The notes under the pieces are model-generated. The model ran no database searches and was not told the DNA's origin. It saw nothing but the letters and a program-made list of their open reading frames with translations. DNA of 40,836 bases from Clostridiales bacterium UBA5888 (GTDB lineage: Bacteria; Bacillota; Clostridia; Oscillospirales; Oscillospiraceae), in contig DJEW01000019.1 in NCBI GenBank assembly GCA_002431965.1, positions 13,208 to 54,043 on the forward strand, written 5' to 3'. Below, one piece after another: positions 1-8,105 of this stretch; the stretch's first letter is position 1; every line of letters begins with the position of its first letter. Both the position numbers and the translations under genes were made by a program.

Positions 1-1113
1 CCGCTCATCGCGCGGGAGCTTGCATATCGCTGCGGCGGTGACTACGAAATGCTCCCGGACTGCGCCGCCGCCCTTGCGGAGAGCGTCGCTGCGGGGGAGC
101 TTGAACCGTGGATGATCAGTATCGACGGCAAGCCGCGCGATTTCAGCTTTATGCCCATCCGGCAGTACGGCGCGTCTGCGGCGCTGGAGCGGTATGACAG
201 CTTCTCTGCCCTGCTTGACGCCTTCTACCTCTCGCGTGACCGTGCCGAGCAGCAGCGCCGCCGCAGCCATGAGCTGACAAAAACCGTGCGCACGCTGCGC
301 GACCGTCTCGCGCGCAAGCTCGCTGCGCAGCGTGAGGAGCTTGCGCGCACCGGGGGGCGCGAGGACGTGCGCCGCCTGGCGGAGCTTATAACGGCGAATA
401 TATACCGCATCAGGCGCGGCGACAGGACGCTGGAATGCGAGGATTACTACGAGCCGGGCTGTCCGCAGGTAAAAATTGAGCTTGACCCGCTGAAAACGCC
501 GCAGCAGAACGCGACGGCGTTATACAAGGAGTATAACAAGCTCAAGACGGCGGAGCAGCATCTGACCGGGCTGATCGCAGATGGGGAGCGCTCGCTGGAC
601 TATCTCAACAGCGTGCTTGACGAGCTTGAGCGCGTCGAGACCGACCGCGACGTTTCCGACATCCGCCGGGAGCTTCTGGACACGGGCTATATCCGCCGCG
701 GTAAGGGCGGGAAGCCTGAGCGCGTCCGCGCACAGGCGCCGTATAAGTTTGTCACAGACGACGGCTTTGAGGTGCTCGTCGGGCGCAGCAACGCCCAGAA
801 TGACGAGCTGACGTGCAGGCTTGCCCGACGCACGGATTTGTGGCTGCATACCCAGCGCGTGCATGGCAGCCACGTCATCATCCGCTGCGAGGGGGAGGAT
901 GTGCCGCCGCGGACGCTGCAGCAGGCGGCATCTCTCGCCGCATACTATTCGCAGGGGCGCACGGCGGGGAAGATACCCGTGGACTACACCATGGTCAGAA
1001 GCGTCCGCAAGCCCTCCGGCGCGCTGCCGGGCAAGGTGATATACACTGAGTATAAAACCATCCTCGCCGAAGCAGACGAGGAGCTGGTGAAGAGACTGAA
1101 AAACAACGCTTGA
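1..1113 (+). CDS. rqcH: RqcH/NFACT family ribosome quality control protein, 5'-truncated by window edge
   Basis: The reading frame is open from base 1, so 370 C-terminal residues are visible and the start lies upstream. The first visible residues (PLIARELAYRCGGD) match the NFACT-N region. A long basic, Glu/Arg-rich helical stretch follows (about residues 80-220, probable coiled-coil arms). The NFACT-R (DUF814) domain comes last, with WLHTQRVHGSHVIIR close to the family's WLH-x5-GSHV motif. Family members bind 50S subunits carrying stalled nascent chains and recruit tRNA-Ala for C-terminal alanine tailing; older annotations call them fibronectin-binding proteins. A hairpin at 1136-1171 follows the stop codon. 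Family assignment is secure, but activity is inferred from the family. Confidence 0.93.
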   Translation, partial: PLIARELAYRCGGDYEMLPDCAAALAESVAAGELEPWMISIDGKPRDFSFMPIRQYGASAALERYDSFSALLDAFYLSRDRAEQQRRRSHELTKTVRTLRDRLARKLAAQREELARTGGREDVRRLAELITANIYRIRRGDRTLECEDYYEPGCPQVKIELDPLKTPQQNATALYKEYNKLKTAEQHLTGLIADGERSLDYLNSVLDELERVETDRDVSDIRRELLDTGYIRRGKGGKPERVRAQAPYKFVTDDGFEVLVGRSNAQNDELTCRLARRTDLWLHTQRVHGSHVIIRCEGEDVPPRTLQQAASLAAYYSQGRTAGKIPVDYTMVRSVRKPSGALPGKVIYTEYKTILAEADEELVKRLKNNA

Positions 1114-1135
1114 ATATAATACTGATACGCAAACA

Positions 1136-1171
1136 CCCCGCAGAGCCGGTTCGCTGAACCGCCCTGCGGGG
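1136..1171. terminator. Hairpin between convergent rqcH and histidine kinase genes
   Basis: CCCCGCAG (1136-1143) pairs with CTGCGGGG (1164-1171), and an inner CGGTTC/GAACCG stem lies inside. It sits between two convergent genes and could terminate both. T-runs are short on both sides, so termination efficiency is uncertain. Confidence 0.6.
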
Positions 1172-1191
1172 GCTGCTATATGTATTCATCA

Positions 1192-2415
1192 TCATATCGC
1201 GCGGAGCTTCACGCGGAAAGTTATTTCCGTCCCGTCGGCGCTCTCGGCTTCAATCGTGCCGCGGTGCGCCTCGACGATTGCCCGCGCAATCGAGAGTCCT
1301 ATGCCTGTTCCGCCCGTGTTGGAAGCGCGCGACTCGTCCGGCCGGTAAAACCGGTCAAATAGGCGGTCAAGATGTCTGGTATCTGCAAGCGCACAGGGGT
1401 TTGTGACTTCGATCACATTTTCACGGTGACGCTTATACGCCGTAAGGCGTATCTCCCCGCCGGGGGTGGAGTACTTCAGCGCGTTATCAAGGAGAATGGA
1501 GACAAGCTGCCCTATCCCGGCGCTGTCGCCGTGCATACACATCCCGTCCTCAATGCTCTGGGTGAATGTTTTTCCCTTTGCCTCGGCAAGAGAGCGCATC
1601 GGCTCTGCGATCTCCCATATAACATCGCTCAACACAAAGTCCGCCTGCTCCGGCAGGGGCTGCTCCTCGTCGAGCCGCGAGAGCGTCACCAGTGCGTTCA
1701 CCAGCCGAGAAAGCCGCTGCACCTGCAGCTGGATGCTCTGCACCCATTCGTTGTGCTCGTCATCCATGGCAAGCACGTCCGCGCTCGCGGCGATTGCGGT
1801 CAGCGGGGTCTTCAGCTCGTGCCCGGCGTCCGTGATGAACTGCTTTTGCCGCTCGATATTGCGCATATATGGGTCAAGTGCGCGCTTGGAGAGCAGCACG
1901 ATGATCACGAACGCCAGCGCCATGCAGAAAAGCGACACTGCCGCGCACCCGATTATAAGCGCGTTTTGCAGGCTTTGCTCAAATTCAGCGTTCAGAAACA
2001 CGACAGTCACCATGTCACCCTGCGACACAATGTAACGGTAGCCCTTATAAAACCCGAACTCCCGTCCGCGCGCCACGGCTTCCTCGGCGTACTGCACAGC
2101 CTCCTCGTCGCTTACGGAGGCAATGTAATCGCGCGAGGTGTGGCTAACCGTCCCCGCGTCGCTGAACGTGACGGAGAAAAAGCGCGTCATATACGGGCGC
2201 TCGGGCGAGACGCGGTCATCTCCGCCGGGAAAGCCGTCTGCAAAGGGGTCGCGCTGGTGCTGTTCGCTGACGAGTATGCCGCGCAGCGTCATATCCAGCC
2301 GCGTGATATTCGATTGATAAAACCATATGCACACGCAGACCGACAGCATCGCAACTATCGTGAACACCGCCGTCATTGCCGCGAGGATGAACCTCCGGCG
2401 CATTTTTTTCAGCAT
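1192..2415 (-). CDS. Sensor histidine kinase (two-component system)
   Basis: 407 residues. TM1 spans about 11-32, an extracytoplasmic sensor region follows to about 150, and TM2 is about 152-175. The HisKA H-box (FITDAGHELKTPLTAI, His near residue 199) and HATPase N-box (LVSILLDNALKYS) and G-box (GGTGIGLSIARAIVEAHRG) are intact. No clear HAMP domain is visible between TM2 and the H-box. It would autophosphorylate on His and pass phosphate to the adjacent regulator at 2432-3106, whose stop is only 16 bases upstream, so they are co-transcribed. The signal sensed cannot be read from the sequence. The family resembles PhoR/VanS-type kinases. Confidence 0.93.
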   Translation of the reverse strand: MLKKMRRRFILAAMTAVFTIVAMLSVCVCIWFYQSNITRLDMTLRGILVSEQHQRDPFADGFPGGDDRVSPERPYMTRFFSVTFSDAGTVSHTSRDYIASVSDEEAVQYAEEAVARGREFGFYKGYRYIVSQGDMVTVVFLNAEFEQSLQNALIIGCAAVSLFCMALAFVIIVLLSKRALDPYMRNIERQKQFITDAGHELKTPLTAIAASADVLAMDDEHNEWVQSIQLQVQRLSRLVNALVTLSRLDEEQPLPEQADFVLSDVIWEIAEPMRSLAEAKGKTFTQSIEDGMCMHGDSAGIGQLVSILLDNALKYSTPGGEIRLTAYKRHRENVIEVTNPCALADTRHLDRLFDRFYRPDESRASNTGGTGIGLSIARAIVEAHRGTIEAESADGTEITFRVKLRAI

Positions 2416-2431
2416 TTTTGCCTGCCCCCGC

Positions 2432-3106
2432 TCACTCGCGCGTGTCGAGGGCGTACCCCGCGCCGCGTATCGTCTTTATCTCCGCGTCGGAGTCTATCTG
2501 CCGCAGCTTTTTGCGCAGAAACGAGATGTACGTCCAGATAACGTCCGTCTCCGCCTCCGCGTCAAAGCCCCATATAAGCTCCATTATATGCTCGGTCGAG
2601 AAAACACGCCTCGGATTGCGCATGAAAAGCTCCATCAGCTGATATTCCTTGTTGCTCAGCGCGGCGCTCTTCTCGCCGCACCGCAGCTCATAGCGCCCCG
2701 AGTCGAGCGACGTTTTGCCCACGGTGATGACAGGGTGGGTGTAGCTTTCGCTGCGGCGCGTCAGCGCGCGCACGCGCGCGACAAACTCCGCCGTGGCAAA
2801 TGGCTTCGGAAGATAATCATCCGCGCCGCACTCCAACCCGGCAACACGGTCGGATATGTCGCTCTTCGCCGTCAGCAGCATAACGGGGGTCTTTATTCCG
2901 GCTTTCCTTGCGCGGGAGAGCACCGCCAGCCCGTCCAGTCCCGGCATCATTATGTCCAGCACGATGGCATCATACGGCGTGCTCATGATGTAATCCAGCG
3001 CATCCGTGCCGTTGAACACCGCGTCCACCGTAAATTTGTTCTTTTCCAGAATGACCTTGAGCGCTTTGGCAATGCCCTGCTCATCATCCGCTATCAGTAT
3101 ACGCAT
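2432..3106 (-). CDS. OmpR/PhoB-family response regulator
   Basis: 224 residues. The receiver domain (1-115) carries acidic pair D7/D8, phospho-acceptor D51, T79 and K101 in the KPF motif. A winged-helix DNA-binding domain with the typical TIRGAGYAL end covers about 125-222. The start is supported by GGGGGTGAT just before the ATG. It is partner to the kinase immediately downstream. It begins 65 bases after the stop of the KaiC/PEP-synthase-like gene with no terminator between (an inverted repeat at 3121-3150 lacks a T-run), so all three genes may share the promoter at 5784-5812. Targets are unknown. Confidence 0.95.
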   Translation of the reverse strand: MRILIADDEQGIAKALKVILEKNKFTVDAVFNGTDALDYIMSTPYDAIVLDIMMPGLDGLAVLSRARKAGIKTPVMLLTAKSDISDRVAGLECGADDYLPKPFATAEFVARVRALTRRSESYTHPVITVGKTSLDSGRYELRCGEKSAALSNKEYQLMELFMRNPRRVFSTEHIMELIWGFDAEAETDVIWTYISFLRKKLRQIDSDAEIKTIRGAGYALDTRE

Positions 3107-3171
3107 GGTATATCACCCCCAGCTTTTGTTCCAGTATATCCGCAAAAGCTTAAATCCTCCTGAAAATGCAC

Positions 3172-5751
3172 TTATGTCGATGCCAGAAAACACAGCTGGC
3201 TTTCAACCTCGGAGTACAGCAGCGCCCTTTCGCCGCTGAGATCCACAACGCTGATCACGTTTGCCATAGGGTCGTCCGCCGGTGTGCCCATGAGCTTTGC
3301 GTAGACGTTCTCATGCCGTGCGAAAAGCTCCCCGTTGAATTCGCATCCGTCCTCGCCGGGGTAGAGCGCCGCGTAGAACACGCCCGCCTCCACAAGATCC
3401 TGAAAGAAGTGGCTGCCGTAGCTCAGCTCCGGGCGTATTCCGTGCGAGGAGTACGCCAGCTCCGCCATGCAGTTGAACGACGAGATCTCCCGGAAGTTTA
3501 CCGGCACGCCGAGGCTTGCCGTGGTCGTGCCCCAGCGCCCCGGACCGAGCAGCACGGTGTTGTCGTCCTTGAGGCGGGCATTCAGCTCGCCGATGCAGCG
3601 CGCCACCTGATACTTCATCTGCTCCGTCAGTTCAAGATACGGCTCGACCTGCACAAGCACTGCGTATTTTATCGGCAGGCAGTTGTTGCCGCCCATGAAG
3701 TTGCCGTGGGTCTTGAAGTAATACTCGCGCACGGCGGGCATGATCTCCGCCTTGCTGATGCCGTGCGTCTGCAATGGGCGGCATTGCAGCAGATTGATGC
3801 GGTATTCGCCCTCCGGTGTGATGTTGCTGGCAAACTCTATGTCCACGGGATAGCTGTATTTGTCCTGCAAAAGGCTCATTATGGATACCATCGTCTCCGT
3901 GAAGTCCGTGCTCTTGAGGAGCTTCCGGAAGTTGACGATGTCCGGCACGCGCTCGCCGTACAGCCCCATCTCCCGAAAGCGCGCCGCCGTGGCGAGATCG
4001 GGCTCCATATACAGCGACACGTCCGTTTTAAGCGTGCTCTTGTCAACGCTGTCGATGCGCACGGAGGTAAAACAGTTCCGGTCAAGGTCTATCACGTCCG
4101 CCTTATGCTGGGAGTAGCGGTATTCATCGCCGTATTCCACGCGCGGCGGGGCGAGCGGGTCACTCAGATCGACAAAGCGCGCATAATCGTCCGCGCCGCG
4201 ATCGACCGCGCGCGTGCCCATGCCCACGACAAGGCGCAGCATCCCGCGGTTGACCTTTGCGGCGCTGCCCGTGATGTAGAGGTTTTTCGAGTGCCCCACG
4301 CCCGCAAAGTGCGGGAAGTAGAGCCGGTCGTGAATGTCGCCGCACACGCGCATTACAAGCAGCGCCATCTGCTCGTCCTTGTTGAGAAGATTGCGGTCGG
4401 CGCGGTATTTTATCGCCTCGGGGTTCATGGTGCTGGCATACACCGTGCGCACCGCCTGCTCAAACACCTCGTATCGCTGCTCAAGCGTGCCCTGATTGGG
4501 GCAGAACACGCTCTCATACTTGCCGACAAACCCGTTGCCGAAGCCGTCCTCCAGAAGCGAGCTTGAACGCACGATGATCGGCGACTGCCCGAAATATTCC
4601 AGCATCGAGATGAACTGCTCCTTTATCTGCGGCATGAATTCGCCGTTGAGCAGGTTGTCCTTTATTATCGGCGCGCAGCGGAAGTAGTCTTCCTCGCGCT
4701 CCATCTCCGTGCGCGACGCCCACACGCCGTTCTGCACGGCGTAGGTGTAAAAAAGATCCGCGCCGATATAATAGGAGTCGTGCGGGTCGATGCGGCTGTG
4801 ATAGAGGTCGGGGTTCTCATCGCGCAGGATGTTCCGCGCGAGGAGCATGCCTGTCGCCTTGCCGCCGATGCACCCCGTGCCGATCTCGCGGCTCTTGATA
4901 TACATAAGGTCCTTCATCGTGAAGTATTTCCGGCACAGCTCAAGGCGCGTCGGCTCGTTGCCGAGAAGACAGCTCATTATATTTTCCTTCAGGCGCAGCC
5001 CCGCCTCGTCCGTCGGTTCGCCCGCGCGCGGATCAACCGAGTCGAACATGCTGTCCCAGCAGTCGCGGTGCTCGCCCGTGAGCGTGAACATATCAAAAAC
5101 GGAGGAGTTATCGGTGCTCGACGTGATGCACTCGCATCGCGCGCCGCGGATGCGCAGGGGAAAGAACATGTTGGGCGTGTGCCGCCCGTCCGCCTTCACG
5201 GGATGGACGTACACGCTGCCGTGCACCGTGCGCACGTTAATCAGCACGCTTGTCGCGCGGCGTATGCCGGCAATGGTGTCATAGGTGTGCCGCTCGTAGG
5301 TTATCGCCTGATATGCCACTGCCTCCTGCTGCTGCAAAAAGGGATTGAGCAGCACGAAGAAGTTGGAGATCATCAGATCTGAAAACCAGTATTTCTGAAG
5401 CTCGGACAGACAGTCGAACACAAAGAAGCTGCCGCGCGCTTCGCTTTTTATTATCCTGTGCACCTGAACGGCGAAGGTCTCGAAGCCGACGTGCGGGTCA
5501 AGCACATATTTCTTCACGTTCGCCCCGTGCGCTGCGAGCGCGTCCGCATCCATTATCTCCTCATGGTCGCCGAAGCGTATGTAAACTATCCTGTGCCCGG
5601 TGCGCGCCACGCCCGTGACAAAGCGCGTTGCAACATACATGAAGTCGCTCAGATGCTCACACTGCCATATCACGGTGTCTCCCGGACGGAGAAAGTCTAT
5701 CGCCTCGTCCAGTCCGCCTATCCCTGTGCTTATCCGCTGCTTGCCGTCCAT
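3172..5751 (-). CDS. KaiC-like domain fused to PEP/pyruvate-binding (PPDK_N) domain, unknown function
   Basis: 859 residues. The N-terminus resembles a KaiC/RadA RecA fold (GIGGLDEAIDFLRPGDTVIWQ, about 10-30), but the expected P-loop GxxGxGKT is absent: WQCEHLSDFM stands in its place. A PEP-synthase/PPDK-type ATP-grasp domain follows, with IIVRSSSLLEDGFGN near 391-405 and an LLQCRPLQ end near 655. The swivelling phosphohistidine domain and the C-terminal PEP-binding barrel of true PEP synthase are missing. They are replaced by a region with LLGPGRWGTTTASLG (about 735-750) and GSHFFQDLVEAG (about 780-790). It is therefore unlikely to make PEP. Start is supported by AAAGGAG nine bases before the ATG and by a strong promoter. 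It lies directly upstream of a two-component system. Function unknown; nucleotide binding by the ATP-grasp half is inferred. Confidence 0.85.
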   Translation of the reverse strand: MDGKQRISTGIGGLDEAIDFLRPGDTVIWQCEHLSDFMYVATRFVTGVARTGHRIVYIRFGDHEEIMDADALAAHGANVKKYVLDPHVGFETFAVQVHRIIKSEARGSFFVFDCLSELQKYWFSDLMISNFFVLLNPFLQQQEAVAYQAITYERHTYDTIAGIRRATSVLINVRTVHGSVYVHPVKADGRHTPNMFFPLRIRGARCECITSSTDNSSVFDMFTLTGEHRDCWDSMFDSVDPRAGEPTDEAGLRLKENIMSCLLGNEPTRLELCRKYFTMKDLMYIKSREIGTGCIGGKATGMLLARNILRDENPDLYHSRIDPHDSYYIGADLFYTYAVQNGVWASRTEMEREEDYFRCAPIIKDNLLNGEFMPQIKEQFISMLEYFGQSPIIVRSSSLLEDGFGNGFVGKYESVFCPNQGTLEQRYEVFEQAVRTVYASTMNPEAIKYRADRNLLNKDEQMALLVMRVCGDIHDRLYFPHFAGVGHSKNLYITGSAAKVNRGMLRLVVGMGTRAVDRGADDYARFVDLSDPLAPPRVEYGDEYRYSQHKADVIDLDRNCFTSVRIDSVDKSTLKTDVSLYMEPDLATAARFREMGLYGERVPDIVNFRKLLKSTDFTETMVSIMSLLQDKYSYPVDIEFASNITPEGEYRINLLQCRPLQTHGISKAEIMPAVREYYFKTHGNFMGGNNCLPIKYAVLVQVEPYLELTEQMKYQVARCIGELNARLKDDNTVLLGPGRWGTTTASLGVPVNFREISSFNCMAELAYSSHGIRPELSYGSHFFQDLVEAGVFYAALYPGEDGCEFNGELFARHENVYAKLMGTPADDPMANVISVVDLSGERALLYSEVESQLCFLAST

Positions 5752-5783
5752 GCCGCACCGCTCCTTTACTATTTAATGCCTAA

Positions 5784-5812
5784 AGTATATAATACGCCCG
5801 CTCTGCTGTCAA
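5784..5812 (-). promoter_or_regulatory. Sigma-A promoter for the KaiC/PEP-like gene and probably the two-component genes
   Basis: On the minus strand TTGACA (5807-5812) and TATACT (5784-5789) are separated by 17 bases, about 33 bases before the start codon. Confidence 0.8.
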
Positions 5813-5921
5813 AATAATTTCTTCACATTTCATCCCCCAGGGGGGCTTCCGCAGCCAGGCGCGGCGTGATAGAATCTGCCCATATAAACCGAGCAGAGAA
5901 AGATAAAGGAGACAAACAAAA

Positions 5922-6458
5922 ATGAAAAAAATGTCCGCCGTCAAAAAATCCATCATAACCGCCGTGTGCATCGCACTGTGCGTTGTGCTGCCGCAGGTGT
6001 TCCACGCCATCCCCGAAGCCGGCACAATCTACTGCCCCATGCACATCCCCGTGCTGCTGTGCGGGCTCATCACAGGCTGGCCTTATGGGCTGCTGTGCGG
6101 TCTGGCAGGTCCGCTGCTCTCCTCGCTCATCACCGGCATGCCTCCCGCCGCGATCCTCCCCGCGATGATGGTCGAGTGCGCGGCATACGGTGTGCTCACC
6201 GGCGTGATGATGCAGCTTGTGCACACGAAGAAGGTCTATGCCGACCTCTATATCAGTCTCATCGTTGCAATGCTCGGCGGCAGGGTCATTGCCGGGCTTG
6301 CCAAGGCGTTGATCTTCTCCGCCGGACAGTACACCATGGCGGCGTGGGTCGCGGGCTGCTTCGTCAAGAGCCTTCCGGGCATCATTGTGCATCTGGCGGT
6401 CATTCCGTCCGTCGTGTATGCGCTCATGCGCGCCAAGCTCATCCCGTCCAGATATTGA
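5922..6458 (+). CDS. ECF transporter S component-like membrane protein
   Basis: 178 residues with about five hydrophobic segments. The stretch around PMHIPVLLCGLITGWPYGLLCG and GPLLSSLITGMPP is typical of ECF-type S components (vitamin or metal substrate-binding subunits that use a shared EcfAAT energizing module). No EcfA or EcfT gene is nearby, as is normal for group II ECF systems. AAAGGAG precedes the ATG with suitable spacing. The 170-base divergent region upstream shows no riboswitch I can recognise, so the substrate cannot be named. Confidence 0.78.
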   Translation: MKKMSAVKKSIITAVCIALCVVLPQVFHAIPEAGTIYCPMHIPVLLCGLITGWPYGLLCGLAGPLLSSLITGMPPAAILPAMMVECAAYGVLTGVMMQLVHTKKVYADLYISLIVAMLGGRVIAGLAKALIFSAGQYTMAAWVAGCFVKSLPGIIVHLAVIPSVVYALMRAKLIPSRY

Positions 6459-6473
6459 GCGGCTTCGTGTCTA

Positions 6474-6502
6474 TTGACTTGGCACGCGTACCCCGCTAAA
6501 AT
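6474..6502 (+). promoter_or_regulatory. Promoter of the CsoR-like gene
   Basis: TTGACT (6474-6479) and TAAAAT (6497-6502) are separated by 17 bases. A TACCCC tract at 6489-6494 between them resembles one half of CsoR/RcnR-type G/C-tract operators; autoregulation is only an inference because the second half-site is not evident. Confidence 0.7.
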
Positions 6503-6537
6503 AAAGGCGTTTATATGAAGCATTGGGAGGGATAAGC

Positions 6538-6870
6538 GTGCATATACCCGAGGAAGAAATACACACACATGTTCATGCAGACGGCACGGTGCATATGCAC
6601 AGCCACGCTCATGGGCATACCCACACGCAGACAAAGGCGGTCGTCAACCGGCTTGCCCGTGCGATAGGTCATCTGGAATCCGTCAAGCGCATGGTCGAGG
6701 ATGGACGCGACTGCTCCGAGGTGCTCATACAGCTTGCCGCAGTGCGCTCTGCGCTCAATAACACGGCGAAGATAATCCTCAAGGATCATATCGAGCATTG
6801 CATTTCCGGCGCGGCGGCGGACGCTGCCGAGCTTCAGGAACTCAACGATGCAATAGATAAATTCATCTGA
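6538..6870 (+). CDS. Metal-sensing CsoR/RcnR-family repressor with His-rich N-terminus
   Basis: 110 residues from GTG at 6538, preceded by GGGAGGGAT. An in-frame TTG at 6523 overlaps that ribosome site and is rejected. The first 29 residues contain ten histidines, an unusual metal-binding tail. The all-alpha core keeps C59, H84 and C88, and their spacing (25 and 29) matches the Cu(I) ligands C36/H61/C65 of M. tuberculosis CsoR. It lacks the His pattern of RcnR. The gene has its own promoter and a perfect terminator, so it is monocistronic. No copper exporter or chaperone is in the window, so its targets are elsewhere. Copper sensing is inferred from the ligands. Confidence 0.9.
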   Translation: MHIPEEEIHTHVHADGTVHMHSHAHGHTHTQTKAVVNRLARAIGHLESVKRMVEDGRDCSEVLIQLAAVRSALNNTAKIILKDHIEHCISGAAADAAELQELNDAIDKFI

Positions 6871-6884
6871 TACGTTAAAAGGCA

Positions 6885-6914
6885 AAAAGCACGTGCCGTG
6901 CGGCACGTGCTTTT
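6885..6914. terminator. Terminator after the CsoR-like gene
   Basis: Perfect 13-bp stem AAAAGCACGTGCC (6885-6897) / GGCACGTGCTTTT (6902-6914) with loop GTGC. The T-run is part of the stem's 3' arm. Confidence 0.85.
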
Positions 6915-6987
6915 GCACACCTTTCATGCTGCAAGCTTCACTCAAAACAGAAGGATACTCTTTTTCGCTTTGCTGAGATAAATTTTA

Positions 6988-7016
6988 TTGCAATTGGGTT
7001 GGTGTTTTGATATAAT
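6988..7016 (+). promoter_or_regulatory. Promoter for the GntR-family regulator
   Basis: TTGCAA (6988-6993), 17 bases, TATAAT (7011-7016). It leaves a leader of roughly 190 bases before the start at 7216. The gene-free stretch 6871-7215 holds the terminator at 6885-6914, this promoter, the palindrome at 7045-7057 and a directly repeated GATGACG (7066 and 7089). Confidence 0.8.
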
Positions 7017-7044
7017 AACCCCTAAAGAACATGTTAAGGAAACA

Positions 7045-7057
7045 ACGCATAATGCGT
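7045..7057. promoter_or_regulatory. Palindrome downstream of the GntR promoter, possible operator
   Basis: ACGCAT-A-ATGCGT lies about 30 bases after the -10 box. GntR/FadR proteins bind short palindromes, so autoregulation is possible but unproven. Confidence 0.35.
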
Positions 7058-7215
7058 CAAGAACAGATGACGAGAAAATCCGGGCTAAGATGACGGCACT
7101 TTTTTTCAGGAATACTTTGTGTATTTCAAGATAAAGTGACTATATCGGAGCGCAAATTTTCCATCAGATCCCGCAGACGTATTGTGCGGTGCTGCCTTAA
7201 GGACGGAGCGTTACT

Positions 7216-7953
7216 TTGAACGAGAATACCAGACCTGCCACATACTCCGCGTCCAAACGGAATCAGGTCTCAGCGGTGGATGTTGTCATAAATAAAATAG
7301 TCGACGGGGTGCTGACCGGTATATATAAGCCGGGTGACAAGCTGCCCACTGAAATACAACTGGCGGAAATGCTCTCCATGAGCAAGAACACCGTCCGCGA
7401 AGCAATAAAAATACTTGTGGCCTACGGCGCTATTGAAATCCGTCGCCCAGAGGGCACTTTTATTACTGAAAGCTTTACGCCGCGCATGCTTAATCCGGTC
7501 ATTTACTCGCTGCTGTTCAGCAAGGGCAATGCTGAGGATATGCTCGGGCTTCGCCGCATGATAGATACCGGCGTTTTCATGCTCATATTGCAGCAGGGGC
7601 TTACCGCTGAGGATGAGTTGAATCTTGAGATGCAGAATGATCGATACTCGGCTCTCGTGTTGGAGACCGAGCCGAATGTTGACGCTGTTGCCGAGGCTGA
7701 TATGACATTCCATAAAATGCTCGCTGCCGCGACGCATAACGAGCTTGTGCAGGTTTTTCATGATTATGTTGCTGATCTCACGGCGGAGTCCAGAATGCGC
7801 GTGGTCAAGATGTGCCGAAAAGAGGGGAATATGCAGTATCTGGTGGATGTACATCGGATGACGCTTGATCTTGTCGAACGAAGGAGTTCACACTCACTTG
7901 AGGAGACGATTGATTTTAGTTATTTTTACTGGAAATCGACTTACAAATTATAA
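7216..7953 (+). CDS. GntR-family (FadR/FCD subfamily) transcriptional regulator
   Basis: 245 residues from TTG at 7216, with GGAG seven bases upstream. The N-terminal winged helix (about 18-85) contains the GntR signature GDKLPTEIQLAEMLSMSKNTVREAIKIL followed by GAIEIRRPEGTFI. The C-terminal all-helical FCD effector domain covers about 105-235. FadR-subfamily regulators typically bind carboxylate or sugar-acid metabolites. It lies immediately upstream of the transketolase/TRAP/dehydrogenase operon and probably controls it. The terminator at 7963-8001 separates the two transcripts. Confidence 0.9.
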   Translation: MNENTRPATYSASKRNQVSAVDVVINKIVDGVLTGIYKPGDKLPTEIQLAEMLSMSKNTVREAIKILVAYGAIEIRRPEGTFITESFTPRMLNPVIYSLLFSKGNAEDMLGLRRMIDTGVFMLILQQGLTAEDELNLEMQNDRYSALVLETEPNVDAVAEADMTFHKMLAAATHNELVQVFHDYVADLTAESRMRVVKMCRKEGNMQYLVDVHRMTLDLVERRSSHSLEETIDFSYFYWKSTYKL

Positions 7954-7962
7954 AGATTGCAC

Positions 7963-8001
7963 AAAAGTCAGCTGTCAGAATAATAACAGTTGACTTTTTT
8001 T
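7963..8001 (+). terminator. Terminator of the GntR gene, overlapping the next promoter
   Basis: AAAAGTCAGCTGT (7963-7975) pairs with ACAGTTGACTTTT (7986-7998) with one wobble, followed by a T-run to 8001. The 3' arm contains the -35 box of the downstream promoter. Confidence 0.8.
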
Positions 8002-8018
8002 ACGTCAAATAGTACAAT
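7990..8018 (+). promoter_or_regulatory. Promoter of the transketolase/TRAP operon
   Basis: TTGACT (7990-7995), 17 bases, TACAAT (8013-8018). The -35 lies inside a TTGAC-N9-GTCAA inverted repeat (7990-8008). Confidence 0.75.
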
Positions 8019-8052
8019 CAAATCACAAAACACCCAACGTTCAACCTTGGGT

Positions 8053-8069
8053 TGACAAAAACGGTCAAA
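8053..8069. promoter_or_regulatory. Candidate operator TTGAC-N7-GTCAA
   Basis: Inverted repeat TTGAC (8053-8057) / GTCAA (8065-8069), with the same half-sites as the repeat overlapping the -35 box. It lies about 28 bases after the expected transcription start and about 37 bases before the tktN start, a position suited to repression by the adjacent GntR protein. Confidence 0.45.
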
Positions 8070-8105
8070 TTTCCTGCTGCGCATGCAGCCGGATCGGAGG
8101 AACGA

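Noticed and set aside
1372..2541. Long plus-strand open frame opposite the histidine kinase
   Set aside because: It lies across two well-supported minus-strand genes, is rich in His/Arg typical of a GC-rich shadow and has no family likeness.
3113..3145. Ten-codon minus-strand ORF (TTG start) with an AGGAGG ten bases upstream, just before the response regulator
   Set aside because: Spacing is long and the regulator has its own strong ribosome site; there is no sign of control codons.
3121..3150. Inverted repeat AGCTTTTG/CAAAAGCT between the KaiC/PEP-like gene and the response regulator
   Set aside because: As a terminator it lacks a T-run and is only 8 bp; it may be chance.
3166..4566. 466-codon plus-strand open frame opposite the KaiC/PEP-like gene
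   Set aside because: Composition (Arg/His/Ala/Val) is that of an antisense shadow and the minus-strand protein has clear domains.
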